From Mesostigma viride (lineage: Eukaryota > Streptophyta > Mesostigmatophyceae > Mesostigmatales > Mesostigmataceae): a stretch of DNA of 64,000 nucleotides. Under the pieces are notes generated by a model that saw only the letters and a list, made by a program, of their open reading frames with translations, made no database searches and was not told where the DNA came from. Shown one piece after another: positions 41,440 through 53,300 of the stretch. Position numbers and translations under genes: made by a program. Location of the stretch: NCBI GenBank assembly GCA_009746045.1, contig RPFO01000114.1:1997411-2061410 (forward strand), read 5' to 3'. Each line of letters begins with the position of its first letter. Within the stretch, counting starts at the first letter, position 1.

Positions 41440-42430
41440 CGACTGCGCGACTGGTTGTGGGATACACGTTCCTGGTTTTGGGATGTGTTCCTTGTTGTGG
41501 GATACTTGTTCCTGGTTGTGGGATACACGTTCCTAGTTGTGGGATAGTCGTTCCTGGTTGTGGGATACTTGTTCCTGGTTGTGGGATGTGTTCCTTGTTG
41601 TGCGATACTTGTTCCTGGTTGTGGGATAGCAGTTCTTGGTTGTGGGATGTGTTCCTGGTTGTGGGATGCACGGTCCTGGTTGTGAGATAGTCGTTCCTGG
41701 TTGTGGGAAACACGTTCCTGGTTGTGGGATGTGTTCCTTGTTGTGGGATACTTGTTCCTGGTTGTGGGATAGTCGTTCCTGGTTGTGGGATACTTGTTCA
41801 TGGTGGTGGGAAGCACGTTCCTGGTTGTGGGATACTTGTTCCTGGTTGTGGGATACTTGTTCCTGGTGGTGGGAAACACGTTCCTGGTTGTGGGATACTT
41901 GTTCCTGGTGGTGGGAAACACGTTCCTGGTTGTGGGATACTTGTTCCTGGTTGTGGGAAACACGTTCCTGGTTGTGGGATGCACGTTCCTGGTTGTGGGA
42001 TAGTCGTTCCTGGTTGTGGGATACTTGTTCCTGGTTGTGGGAAACACGTTCCTGGTTGTGGGATACTTATTCCTGGTTGTGGGATACTTGTTCCTGGTTG
42101 TGGGAAACACGTTCCTGGTTGTGGGATAGTCGTTCCTGGTTGTGGGATACTTGTTCCTAGTGGTGGGAAACACGTTCCTGGTTGTGGGATACTTGTTCCT
42201 GGTTGTGGGATACTTGTTCCTGGTTGTGGGAAACACGTTCCTGGTTGTGGGAAACACGTTCCTGGTTGTGGGAAACTTGTTCCTGGTTGTGGGAAACATG
42301 TTCCTGGTTGTGGGAAACACGTTCCTGGTTGTGGGAAACACGTTCCTGGTTGTGGGATACTTGTTCCTGGTTGTGGGATAGCAGTTCTTGGTTGTGGGAT
42401 AGTCGTTCCTGGTTGTGGGATAGTTGAGCA
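41440..42430. repeat. 21-bp minisatellite (left copy)
   Basis: About 47 units of GTTCCTGGTTGTGGGATACTT and variants (AAACAC, AGTC, GCAC before GTTCC). Because 21 is divisible by 3, all frames can stay open; the frames are not genes. A short extra block lies at 43530-43690. Confidence 0.95.
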
Positions 42431-42459
42431 AAGTTGTGAGTGTTCCTGGTCCAAATATA

Positions 42460-43050
42460 AAGGGGCACGGGAATTAGCGATAGCAGAGGGGGCTCGGGAA
42501 TAACGTTAGCAGAGGGGCACGGGCACTAACGTTAGTGAAGGGGCACGGGCACTAACGTTAGCAGAGGGGGCTGGGCACTAACGTTAGTAAAGGGGCACGG
42601 GCACTAACGTTAGCAGAGGGGGCTGGGCACTAACGTTAGTAAAGGGGCACGGGCACTAACGATAGGAGAGGGGGCTGGGCACTAACGTTAGTAAAGGGGC
42701 ACGGGCACTGACGTTAGCAGAGGGGCTGGGCACTAACGTTAGTAAAGGGGCATGGGCACTAACGATAGCAGAGGGGGTGTGGGAATTAAAGTTTATTAGC
42801 ATAGGGGGGAAATAATTATAGTAGAGGGGGGGGGCACTAACGTTAGCAGAGGGGCACGAGCACTAACGTTAGTAAAGGGGCGCGGGCACTAACGTTAGTG
42901 AAGGGGGGTGGGCATTAACGATAGCAGGGGGGGGGGAGGGCACTTACGTTAGGAGAGGGGTGTGGGAACTAATGTTAGCAAAGGAGGGGGGGCACTAACG
43001 TTAGCAGAGGGGGCTGGGCACTAACGTTAGCATAGGGGGTGTGGGAATTA
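42460..43050. repeat. ~29-bp GGGCACTAACGTTAG minisatellite
   Basis: Units of GGGCACTAACGTTAGCAGAG with alternating G-rich spacers. Each holds the palindrome TAACGTTA. The inverse array is at 44663-45020, with fewer units. Confidence 0.92.
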
Positions 43051-43051
43051 A

Positions 43052-43528
43052 CGTTAGGGCCACGCACTGCCGGCAGTTACCACTCCCTGTGATGATTGCA
43101 TGGATGGCTTGTGGGTTCTGGCATGGGGTAGCACTGCCGGCAGTTACCACTCCTTGTGATGACTGCATGTCCCCGGCTTGGTTGTTCTTGCATGGGGTGG
43201 CACTGCCGGCAGTTACCACTCCTTGTGATGACTGCATGTCCCCTTGACGCAAGGACGGCTTGTGTGTTCTTGCATGGCGTGGCACTGCCGGCAGTCACCA
43301 CTCCTTGTGATGACTGCATGTCCCCGGCTTGTGTGTTCTTGAATGGGGTGGCACTGCCGGCAGTTACCACTCCTTGTGATGACTGCATGTCCCCTTGACG
43401 CAAGGACGGCTTGTGGGGTCTTGCATGGCGTGGCACTGCCGGCAGTCACCACTCCTTGTGATGACTGCATGTCCCCTTTATGCAAGGACGGCTTGTGGGG
43501 TCTTGCATGGGGTGGCACTGCCGGCAGA
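43052..43528. repeat. ~75-bp repeat in the palindrome spacer
   Basis: About six units of GGCACTGCCGGCAGTTACCA plus CTCCTTGTGATGACTGCATG, with optional insertion of CCTTGACGCAAGGACGGC. Present only in the spacer, not mirrored. Confidence 0.9.
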
Positions 43529-43779
43529 GGATACTTGTTCCTGGTTGTGGGATACACGTTCCTAGTTGTGGGATAGTCGTTCCTGGTTGTGGGATACTTG
43601 TTCGTGGTGGTGGGAAACACGTTCCTGCTTGTGGGATACTCGTTCCTGGTTGTGGGATGCACGTTCCTGGTTGTGGGATACTTGTTCCTTGACATGTTCG
43701 CCGTTATTCCTCCATGCAGTTTTTCCTACACGCACATCAAGATAGAGCTATTAAATATTTCCTTGTACATCCAATGATG

Positions 43780-44070
43780 CTACGTCTTGGCTATGCTCAC
43801 ATTACTTGCCCACGCTCCTTGTTATGATAAGCTCACATGGGTCTCATTGCACCCACAGATCTTGTGCACAGGATCGTTTAGCGTGTCCGATTGCAGCTGT
43901 GGCATTAATTAATTAATTAATTAGACTCGTGCTCCCGTTTGGGAGTCACGCAAGTGTGGCATGCCTCTAGCATGAAGGAGAAAGGGGGTCTCTGACCTTC
44001 CTTCCTGTTGTGCAAACAAAGGGATGAAAGGCAGTTCGGGCTCCGTGACTCCCCAACGGGAGCATGAGTC
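43780..44070. mobile_element. rearranged relative of the TTAA-flanked MITE at 11355
   Basis: It shares GATGCTACGTCTTGGCTATG and the right-end TGACTCCCCAACGGGAGCAT with 11763-12008. It has an additional internal terminus GACTCGTGCTCCCGTTTGGG at 43924, forming a 144-bp inverted-repeat unit to 44068. TTAATTAA runs lie on both sides. Confidence 0.6.
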
Positions 44071-44662
44071 TATTTAATTAATTAATTAATTACCTACCTA
44101 CCTGACCTACCTATCAAGTTCTAACTAGCTCACTAGCTAACTAACTGACTAACTATTTTAACCAAGTAAGTACTAACTAACTACTAACTAAACAACCCCC
44201 GTTGCTCTGCCGAACTAAGTAGATGCCCTTCGATTAAAACGCACAAATCGTGAATGATGCAAGCTACCGTGCCGACGCACAATTGATTCTTGCCCCCCTA
44301 CGCGTCTAAATCTTGTATTGTTGTCATTAAGCGCTCAACGTGCATGGGGCTAGCTGCCCCAATATGAGATTCCACGGACAACACCGAAAATGAGAAACCA
44401 CAGTAGCTACCAGCAAGTTACGAACACAGGACCTCCCTAAATCTAGTATCAAGTAACGTTATTTCCCCGTTTCGACGAACTTGGTCCATTCACATTTATA
44501 GCGGTGAATTAACTGTCACACCTTGCTCAGGCAAAGTGCGCCAAGTCCTACAGCATGTCTCCCCATGTCATTCACTTAAATAAGGAAGGGAAATGTAAAG
44601 CCATGCATCGTGAAGCCGTATGAAAGGGCATAACCACCCAAAAAATCAAGTTGGTACGTATA
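44071..44662. other. palindrome spacer, nothing recognised
   Basis: ACTAACTA-rich short repeats at 44095-44200, then unremarkable sequence. Confidence 0.4.
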
Positions 44663-47205
44663 GTGTCAACCCCCTCTGCTAACGTTAGTGCCCGCGCCCC
44701 TTTACTAACGTTAGTGCTCGTGCCCCTCTGCTAACGTTAGTGCCCCCCCCCTCTACTATAATTATTTTCCCCCTCTGCTAATAAACTATAAATTAATTCC
44801 CACACCCCCTCTGCTATCGTTAGTGCCCGTGCCCCTTTACTAACGTTAGTGCCCAGCCCCCTCTGCTAATGTTAGTGCCTGTGCCCCTTTACTAACGTTA
44901 GTGCCCAGCCCCCTCTGCTAACGTTAGTGCCCGTGCCCCTTCACTAACGTTAGTGCCCGTGCCCCTCTGCTAACGTTATTCCCGAGCCCCCTCTGCTATC
45001 GCTAATTCCCGTGCCCCTTTATATTTGGACCAGGAACACATCCCACAACTAGGCTCGACTATCCCACAACCAAGAACGTGTTTCCCACAACCAGGAACGT
45101 GTATCCCACAACCAGGAACGACTATCCCACAACCAAGAACGTGTTTCCCACAACCAGGTTCGTGTTTCCCACAACCAGGAACGTGTATCCCACAACCAGG
45201 AACGTGTTTCCCACAACCAGGAGCGTGTTTCCCACAACCAGGAACAAGTATCCCACAACCAGGAACGTGTATCCCACAACCAGGAACGTGTATCCCACAA
45301 CCAGGAACGTGTATCCCACAACCAGGAACGTGTTTCCCACAACCAGGAACGTGTTTCCCACAACCAGGAACGTGTTTCCCACAACCAAGAACAAGTATCG
45401 CACAACCAGGAACGTGTTTCCCACCACCAGGAACATGTTTCCCACAACCAGGAACGTGTATCCCACAACCAGGAACAAGTATCCTACAACCTGGAACGTG
45501 TTTCCCACAACCAGGAACGTGTATCCCACAACCAGGAACAAGTATCCCACAACCAGGAACGTGTTTCCCACCACCAGGAACAAGTATCCCACAACCAGGA
45601 ACGTGTTTCCCACAACCAGGAACAAGTATCCCACAACCAGGAACGTGTATCCCACAACCAGGAACAAGTATCCCACAACCAGGAACGTGTTTCCCACCAC
45701 CAGGAACGTGTTTCCCACAACCAGGAACATGTTTCCCACAACCAGGAACAAGTTTCCCACAACCAGGAACGTGTTTCCCACAACCAGGAACGACTATCCC
45801 ACAACCAGGAACACATCCCACAACCAGGAACAAGTTTCCCACAACCAGGAACGTGCATCCCACAACCAGGAACAAGTATCCCACAACCAGGAACGTGTTT
45901 CCCACCACCAGGAACAAGTATCCCACAACCAGGAACACATCCCACAACCAGGAACAAGTATCCCACAACCAGGAACGTGTATCCCACAACCAAGAACGTG
46001 TTTCCCACAACCAAGAACAAGTATCCCACAACCAGGAACGTGTTTCCCACCACCAGGAACATGTTTCCCACAACCAGGAACGTGCATCCCACAACCAGGA
46101 ACAAGTATCCCACAACCAGGAACGTGTTTCCCACCACCAGGAACGTGTTTCCCACCACCAGGAACGTGTTTCCCACCACCAGGAACAAGTATCCCACAAC
46201 CAAGAACGTGTTTCCCACAACCAGGAACAAGTATCGCACAACAAGGAACACATCCCACCACCAGGAACAAGTATCCCACAACCAGGAACGTGTTTCCCAC
46301 AACCAGGAACGTGTTTCCCACAACCAAGAACAAGTATCCCACAACCAGGAACGTGTTTCCCACCACCAGGAACATGTTTCCCACAACCAGGAACGTGCAT
46401 CCCACAACCAGGAACAAGTATCCCACAACAAGGAACACATCCCACAACCAGGAACGTGTATCCCACAACCAGTCGCGCAGTCGGTCTGAATGACTGGCAT
46501 TATAACGAGCGTCATATTCGTCTCCGGCTTGGCAGTGCCGTCAGCCTGCATACAAAAAGAACATTGGAGCCAGCACTTTCCCGCGGGTTGTAGCCGATAT
46601 TCCTCCATGCAGCGATATTCACCAATGCGCTATCAATAAACAAGTCGACACCATCCGGTATGTAAAAAAAGCACGCTGCTGGCCACGACGGTCACGGCGA
46701 TGATGAACGACAATAACAAGAACGCCTAATAGCAGGCGTCATACAAACTAGAACAGACTGGAACAACTACTTACCCGGTCGTCTGTGATCTTGACGCAGA
46801 GCCTGGTTTACAAGGAAGCGAGGGAAACCGGCCACTATGACCACCCCTACTTAACCCACATAATGAAGGTTAGGAATCCTCCCCATCATGCTAACCGTAG
46901 ACTCGGTGAAACGCCCCATGCTACAAATACGATAGCCCAGCAACGACTACTTGCGGCCATCACCTTGTCCAGTTCTGGCTGGCTGTGCGGCGGTAATTTT
47001 ACCAAGTTTAAAAATGTTACGCCGCACCAGTCTGTGCTTTTTTACGTAGTACCAGTGTAGTGCAGAAATCTGCCAAAAGAGCAAACGCCCAAAGGCAAAT
47101 TCCAAGACGCCCAAAGCCAAATTCCAAGACGCCCAAAGCCCAAAGGCGGGCGAGTCTGGCGCGGCGCGCCTGTCCTGGAGGCCATTGGGCGCCGGAATAA
47201 GAAAT
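44663..47205. repeat. right inner arm of the large palindrome
   Basis: It contains the inverse minisatellites 44663-45020 and 45040-46475, then the inverse of 40722-41445. Array lengths differ from the left arm while the single-copy flank is almost identical. Confidence 0.9.
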
Positions 47206-47718
47206 CCCGGTACTGTAGTCGTGCAATTGCCGCTCATTTTAGTTTCAGCCAAAAGGCAATCAGATGCCATCCCTGTGCATCGGGAAATTCACGCACCTGT
47301 GCCACGTGGCTTGCATGCATCATTATTGTACAGTCAGTCATGATCAGCCACTATGTTTGTGGTAGTGTTTGTACAGTAGCTCTTGACGAGCCAACACGTG
47401 TCTTGTGATCCCATCGGTGGTCGGTGGGCGCACAAATTAACCAGTCAACACGGATGTTGTATCTCCGATGGAGGCAAACACAGACACATATTCTCATAGG
47501 TCATAAGAGGTCTGGAACGGACCGCAGCATTCACCGGCCATAGCATCCGACGCGACGTCAGGAATGTCGACATTACGTATGCCAGTTGCCAGGGAAACCT
47601 TTGTAGAAAACACTTCCTGCGAAGCTATCGTCAGCCGCTGTCGTCGGCTAGCGGCCTCATCGCTTCCCTTTGATTCAAACGGCGATGGGCAGCGATCATA
47701 ACACGACAAGTACTGGGG
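47206..47718. mobile_element. ~513-bp inverted-repeat insertion present only in the right arm
   Basis: The left arm lacks this segment: there GAATAAGAAAACCCC joins the sequence resembling CACAACTCC/TTGGCGG directly. Ends CCCGGTACTGTAGTCGTG and CACGACAAGTACTGGGG are imperfect inverted repeats. No transposase is seen. Confidence 0.5.
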
Positions 47719-49120
47719 AGGGTTGAGGTGTTGGCGGTTTGAATCTATCGTCATTTTACTTCGCAAAGTCGGCTGCTTGTTTGTCTCGTAAAGCTCCTGG
47801 GGAAAAAGTCTTGTCCACCAAGAACATTGTCGCTGTTGGTAATTTGCGGGGCTTCAACCCATGTTAATACCAGACATTATGTTTCCCCTTTTCCGATTCG
47901 ACGAAATCGTTTTAAAATGTCTATTTCCCTGAATATTTTTTACTCTGGCCTCCTTGGGCTTTTTGGTGCAGCTGTCAGGTGCGTGCGCTAAATTGACGGG
48001 CGTCCGTCTTTCCTTCATCCACAAACCTTTCGGTGTTGTTTTTGAATTGCGTTGGTCCAGCTCCAATGAGGCGTGCTGGGATCCTGTTCCTATTCGCCAT
48101 GGCGCTCTGCGCCGTCCCTGTCGTGCCGACGCAGGTAAGACAGAGCCCTCGATTTGCACTCTCGCTATCCCAGTCCAATCGCGTCGTTCTTCTGGACTTT
48201 GCCTCGTCGAGCCGGATATTGCATACCTGGGGGCTCAACGGTAAACCTACTCTTCGTGCAGAATTCCGTGTTCACTGCACACGATGCACACATACATCGC
48301 TCGTGGAGAACCCGCTGCATGCCTCCATTACAACAGTAGGCTGTCGAGTGTCAGCGCTGGTTGCAAATGAGTCGTCAAATGAATATGTTGGCCAATGCCA
48401 ACATGGACCAGCCTACCCGTACGGGCTTCGCCCTGCCTTAAATCTGGTTGGGAGCCTGCTTGATTCCGCCCGCTGCACGCTGGCCCCCACTCTGGTATGA
48501 ACCTATGGAGACCTCTGCTCCAGCGTGGGTAACTGAAACCACGACGAAAATGCTTATACTACCTTGGGATCCGGGGAGAACGAAGTCAACTTACCCAGCA
48601 CCGGGTGCGTGGCGCCTGGCACTCTGGTTAAGAACAAAACCAAAAGCCTATGGTAAAGTTGTCGAGTTTTCCATTGATTTACTAATGAAAAGGATGACAT
48701 TGCCTAGTAGGTTTTAGTTCGCACATTTACTCCCTACATTTGGCACCACTTTGGCTTGGCCTTAATGTAAAGTGGTGCCTTGAATTTTGCGCGACAGGTT
48801 GCCAGCACGGTGTACATTAGATCCTCCTTTGAAGCCTGCCGGCCTGTGCTGCGTTTGCCCCCACATGAGTGCCCTTCCAGTCCACCCCCCCACCCCTTAA
48901 TCTGGTTGTCAATCCCAACTTGATCCTTTTCCCCAACAGCAGGAGGGCGTCGGGGTGGCAGCGAGTGGCGCCGAGGACAGCGTGGTTGCTCGTAAGCAGT
49001 GCCGCCTGCTCCCTATTGCTGGACGCTCGCTAGTGCTGGACGCTCGCTAGTGCTGGACGCTAGCTAGTGCGGGACGCTCGCTAGTGCTGGGCGCTCACTA
49101 GTGCTGGGCGCTGTGCAGCT
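47719..49120. repeat. right outer arm of the large palindrome
   Basis: Inverse of 17697-19277 with more substitutions and indels than the inner arms. The CAGCACTAG minisatellite is uninterrupted here, giving the empty-site state for the LINE/RT insertion of the left arm. Confidence 0.87.
48066..48500 (+). CDS. putative secreted protein ORF, palindrome right copy
   Basis: ATG at 48066 opens MRRAGILFLFAMALCAVP (signal peptide), followed by about 125 residues with several Cys, ending LDSARCTLAPTLV. 145 codons. It is the intact counterpart of 18470-18838. A GTAAGA after the signal peptide (48135) and a GTAAAC after TWGLNG are possible donors, so the ORF may be only partly exonic. Preservation of the N-terminal sequence in both arms with mainly conservative changes is mild evidence for coding. 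No family recognised. Confidence 0.4.
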   Translation: MRRAGILFLFAMALCAVPVVPTQVRQSPRFALSLSQSNRVVLLDFASSSRILHTWGLNGKPTLRAEFRVHCTRCTHTSLVENPLHASITTVGCRVSALVANESSNEYVGQCQHGPAYPYGLRPALNLVGSLLDSARCTLAPTLV

Positions 49121-49139
49121 TGCTGGATTACATGGCATT

Positions 49140-49345
49140 GACCCACCCACCCGTCCACCCACCCATCCACGCATTCACGCACGATCGACCCATCCATCCA
49201 CCCCTCCACCCCTCCACCCCTCCACCCATCCACCCATCCACCCATCCACCCATCCACCCATCCACCCATCCACCCATCCACCCATCCACCCATCCACCCA
49301 TCCACCCATCAGACCATCTGCCCATCCACGCATCCACCCATTCAC
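49140..49345. repeat. (ATCCACCC)n microsatellite, outermost right arm
   Basis: Mirror of 14877-15235, shorter (about 20 units). Confidence 0.93.
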
Positions 49346-50350
49346 TGGATGCCATTACTTTATGTGGATAATTATATGTCCGCCAAATATCAATCAGACA
49401 ACCTGATGGACCGTTTGCTTGTTTTCCTATAATATAGTTCCAATGGCACAAACAATAGGGCCATCTGATAGATCGTTTGCAAGTATCCATGAGACGGGCA
49501 GGTATCAGCTCATGCGTATATCATTCGCACAGACTAGTAGCTAGGGCACAGGCGATCTGGGCACCCAGTTGATAGCTTGCACGGTGCCAATCATCATTCA
49601 CCATCGTTTAGTGATGTCATACTTACGCAAATAGCTCATGCCTAGCTCATAGACTCGTTGATGTACGGCTTGTTCTGGGAAAAGGCACTGTGAATGCTCA
49701 TTTGTATACTACTGTGTGGAATGGCCCGCCTATTATGGCCGGCTTGATAACATCGTCATGCAAGACCATTATTATTGGAATGTAAAGCCACCCATGCAAA
49801 TAGATACCAACAACAAACTTAACCATCTGGTATTGGCGCAATCGGTGGCCTCGAGGGCACTGGCATGTCACAGTCGTACGTTGGTTTTGTATCGTGCATT
49901 TGAGCAGTCAATCAAGGAGGCATCCGGGCCTTTAGTGCCTCTTTTGGGTATCTTAATTGACATGAGACAGCATTTGTTTGCTAACAAGGATCCATGTGTG
50001 AACGTCATATCTCCACTGGGTAAGTGGGTACGTGGGCGTATTTGTAGAAAAGTGCCTTGCTTTTAGCTGGTTGTCACAATCCCTCTATTAGATGGATTTG
50101 TAAGTAGCCAATCTGCCAGTTCTTGGCTTGACACGACTCCTTAAATACGCTAAGGACGGAAGTTTAGCATCGATGACCTCAGCATAGATATGACTAACAA
50201 ACAAATATAAACTGCTACTAAACTGCTGCTACCCATGACCTAGACAGATCATGTAATCTAGCACCCATAGTTCGTGAAGCGTATCTCGTTGCATCGTGTA
50301 GAAAAGTCTCTTTTTTACATTTTTGTGCCTGCTTGTCTATTTTTATTCAG
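49346..50350. other. no gene supported between palindrome and secreted-protein gene
   Basis: A 116-codon frame at 49716-50066 (+) has no recognisable domain. The 5' exon with the start codon of the gene at 50351 should lie here or further left, but I could not place it. Confidence 0.35.
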
Positions 50351-53300
50351 GTCTACCTCTGGATTCTGCCCTCTTGCCTGCTGTCCCGTGCAGCCATCAT
50401 CGCATGCCCCGCGACGTTCGAGGAGCTCTTCGCCCAGGTCAACGACTCCAGGGGGTGCAAATTTGTGGCGGGAAGGGGCGGCGAGCAAAGCCCCATCATC
50501 AAGCTCTTTAACACTGGGAACCACGTGTATGGCGTGCCTATCTATTTTTGGTAAGGCCGTCATTTACCCGTTTGTTTGTATCGCATACCTTGTACGCTTT
50601 TCTATCAGTTTATCTGCCTCTCCATGGCCGTTCACCTGCCAAGGGTAAATGGTAATCCTACTACTACTATCGACATTGTTGTAATTGTTTGAAAAACGCA
50701 AACTCCTTGCCGGTTCCCCCCTACCGACCGACCGACCGACCGACCGACCGACCGACCGACCGACCGACCGACCGACCGACCGACCGACCGACCGACCGAC
50801 CGACCGACCGACCGACCGACCGACCGACCGACCGACCGACCGACCGACCGACCGACCGACCGACCGACCCACCGACCGACCGACCGACCGACCGACCCAC
50901 CGACCGACCGACCGACCGACCGACCCACCGACCGACCCACCCACCCACCCACCCACCCACCCACCCACCCACCCACCCACCCACCCACCCACCCACCCAC
51001 CCACCCACCCACCCACCCACCCACCCACCCACCCACCCACCCACCCACCCACCCACCCACCTACCTACCTACCTAGGGTAGGGTAGGGTAGGGTAGGGTA
51101 GGGTAGGGTAGGCTAGGGTAGGGTAGGGTAGGGTAGGGTAGGGTAGGGTAGGGTAGGGTAGGGTAGGGTAGGGTAGGGTAGGGTAGGGTAGGGTAGGGTA
51201 GGGTAGGGTAGGGTAGGGTAGGGTAGGGTAGGATTGTTTAGGGTAGGATTGGATAGGATAGGATAGGGGTAGGGTAGGGTAGGATTGAATAGGGTAGGAT
51301 TGGATAGGATAGGATAGGATAGGATAGGATAGGATAGGATAGGATAGGATAGGATAGGATAGGATAGGATAGGATAGGATAGGATAGGATAGGATAGGAT
51401 AGGATAGGATAGGATAGGATAGGATAGGGTAGGGTAGGGTAGGGTAGGGTAGGGTAGGGTAGGGTAGGGTAGGGTAGGGTAGGGTAGGGTAGGGTAGGGT
51501 AGGGTAGGGTAGGGTAGGGTAGGGTAGGGTAGGGTAGGGTAGGGTAGGGTAGGGTAGGTAGGGTAGGGTAGGGTAGGGTAGGGTAGGGTAGGGTAGGGTA
51601 GGGTAGGGTAGGGTAGGGTAGGGTAGGGTAGGGTAGGGTAGGGTAGGGTAGGGTAGGGTAGGGTAGGGTAAGATTGAATAGGGTAGGATTGGATAGGATA
51701 GGATAGGATAGGATAGGATAGGATAGGATAGGATAGGATAGGATAGGATAGGATAGGATAGGATAGGATAGGATAGGATAGGATAGGATAGGATAGGATA
51801 GGATAGGATAGGATAGGATAGGGTAGGGTAGGGTAGGGTAGGGTAGGGTAGGGTAGGGTAGGGTAGGGTAGGGTAGGGTAGGGTAGGGTAGGGTAGGGTA
51901 GGGTAGGGTAGGGTAGGGTAGGGTAGGGTAGGGTAGGGTAGGGTAGGGTAGGGTAGGGTAGGGTAGGGTAGGGTAGGGTAGGGTAGGGTAGGGTAGGTAG
52001 GGTAGGGTAGGGTAGGGTAGGGTAGGGTAGGGTAGGGTAGGGTAGGGTAGGGTAGGGTAGGGTAGGGTAGGGTAGGGTAGGGTAGGGAGGGAGGGGAGGG
52101 GGGGGAGGGGAGGGGAGGGGAGGGGAGGGGTGGGGTGGGGTGGGGTGGGGTGGGGTGGGTGGGGGGGGTGGGGTGGGGTGGGTGGGGGGTGGGGTGGGGT
52201 GGGGTGGGGTGGGTGGGGTGGGGTGGGTGGGGTGGGGTGGGGTGGGGTGGGGTGGGGTGGGGTGGGGTGGGGTGGGGTGGGGTGGGGTGGGGTGGGGTGG
52301 GGAGAGGAGAGGAGAGGAGAGGAGAGGAGAGGAGAGGAGAGGAGAGGAGAGGAGAGGAGAGGATTATTGCTCTAGTGCCAGTTGCGCTGTGCAGGTTGCC
52401 ATCTAGTTTGTGTCAATTTGACGTCGTCTAAGCGCATTACCCGTACATTATGGTCTCCATACCACCACACATACACACGCAGATGCGGAACCTCGTTAAA
52501 AGCGCACATGCAGGTTTAGTATCTCTTCGTCAGTATCTGTTAGTATCTAGTCAGGTTTTGTGTACATGCCTGTAGTGATGAGGGCCCATGCTGGTCCATA
52601 TCGAATGGTGGTCCATATCTATTGGTGCTTCATATCTAATGGTGGTCCATATCGAATGGTGGTCCATGCCACACTTACATGCACCTGCAGGAACGGAACC
52701 TCGCTGGTCCGCGTGAGATCTGGTTCCGGCCACGGCTGGTACTCATGCCGCTCTGCCCCTGCAGCGGGCTCCACCACCTCGAATCGGTGCCACCTCTACG
52801 ACAATAGGGATGGCTCGCGTAATAAGCCCCTCGCAGACTGGCTGTTTGTAGGCCTGACGAAGAAGTTCAACGGCACTGCGGTGAGTGAGAGAGATGTGTT
52901 ATTGAGACGGACAGCCTGTGTGTGTGAGGAGTTCCAGGTAGAAACATTTACTTTCAGTTTCTTTCTTGAGCTTACGGGTAACTGGCCGTGTGCTGCCAGT
53001 CATCATCAGTAGATTTGAACTGTGTGCATTTGGATATGTATACAGGCTACACATTTCCAACTCCATTCATGTACATCATCCCGAAGGACTCGACAAACGC
53101 GGATATAAGATAGCGGCAGGCTCGAGCTACCATGGTCCGGATTCTCCAGATTTTCTGGCATGTGCTGGTTGTCTCATTGATATAGCCCTCACTGTCAAAA
53201 CCCTCATCGGCATGATCTTCTTGGGATGACCTGCAGCAATTGGCCGTATCATTTTGTTGTGTCCATCGCCAAGCTGCTGCGTGAATAGAACACCTTGTTC

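Larger units (their letters stand above)
40717..43050. repeat. left inner arm of the large palindrome
   Basis: Inverse of 44663-47205. A 91-codon frame at 40863-41138 (-) is identical to its mirror at 46785-47060 (+). It continues the outer arm interrupted by the copia element. Confidence 0.9.

Noticed and set aside
41430-46608. Long frames such as FLVVGYLF and PTTRNVYPTT on both strands
   Set aside because: 21-bp minisatellite with unit length divisible by three; mirrored in the palindrome arms; no start, splice or codon evidence.
49716-50066. 116-codon ORF as a gene or first exon of the secreted protein
   Set aside because: No domain, and no donor giving the phase needed by the exon at 50351.
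51075-52086. Telomere or chromosome end
   Set aside because: The array is bounded on both sides by phase-compatible exons; TAGGG is not a known algal telomere unit.
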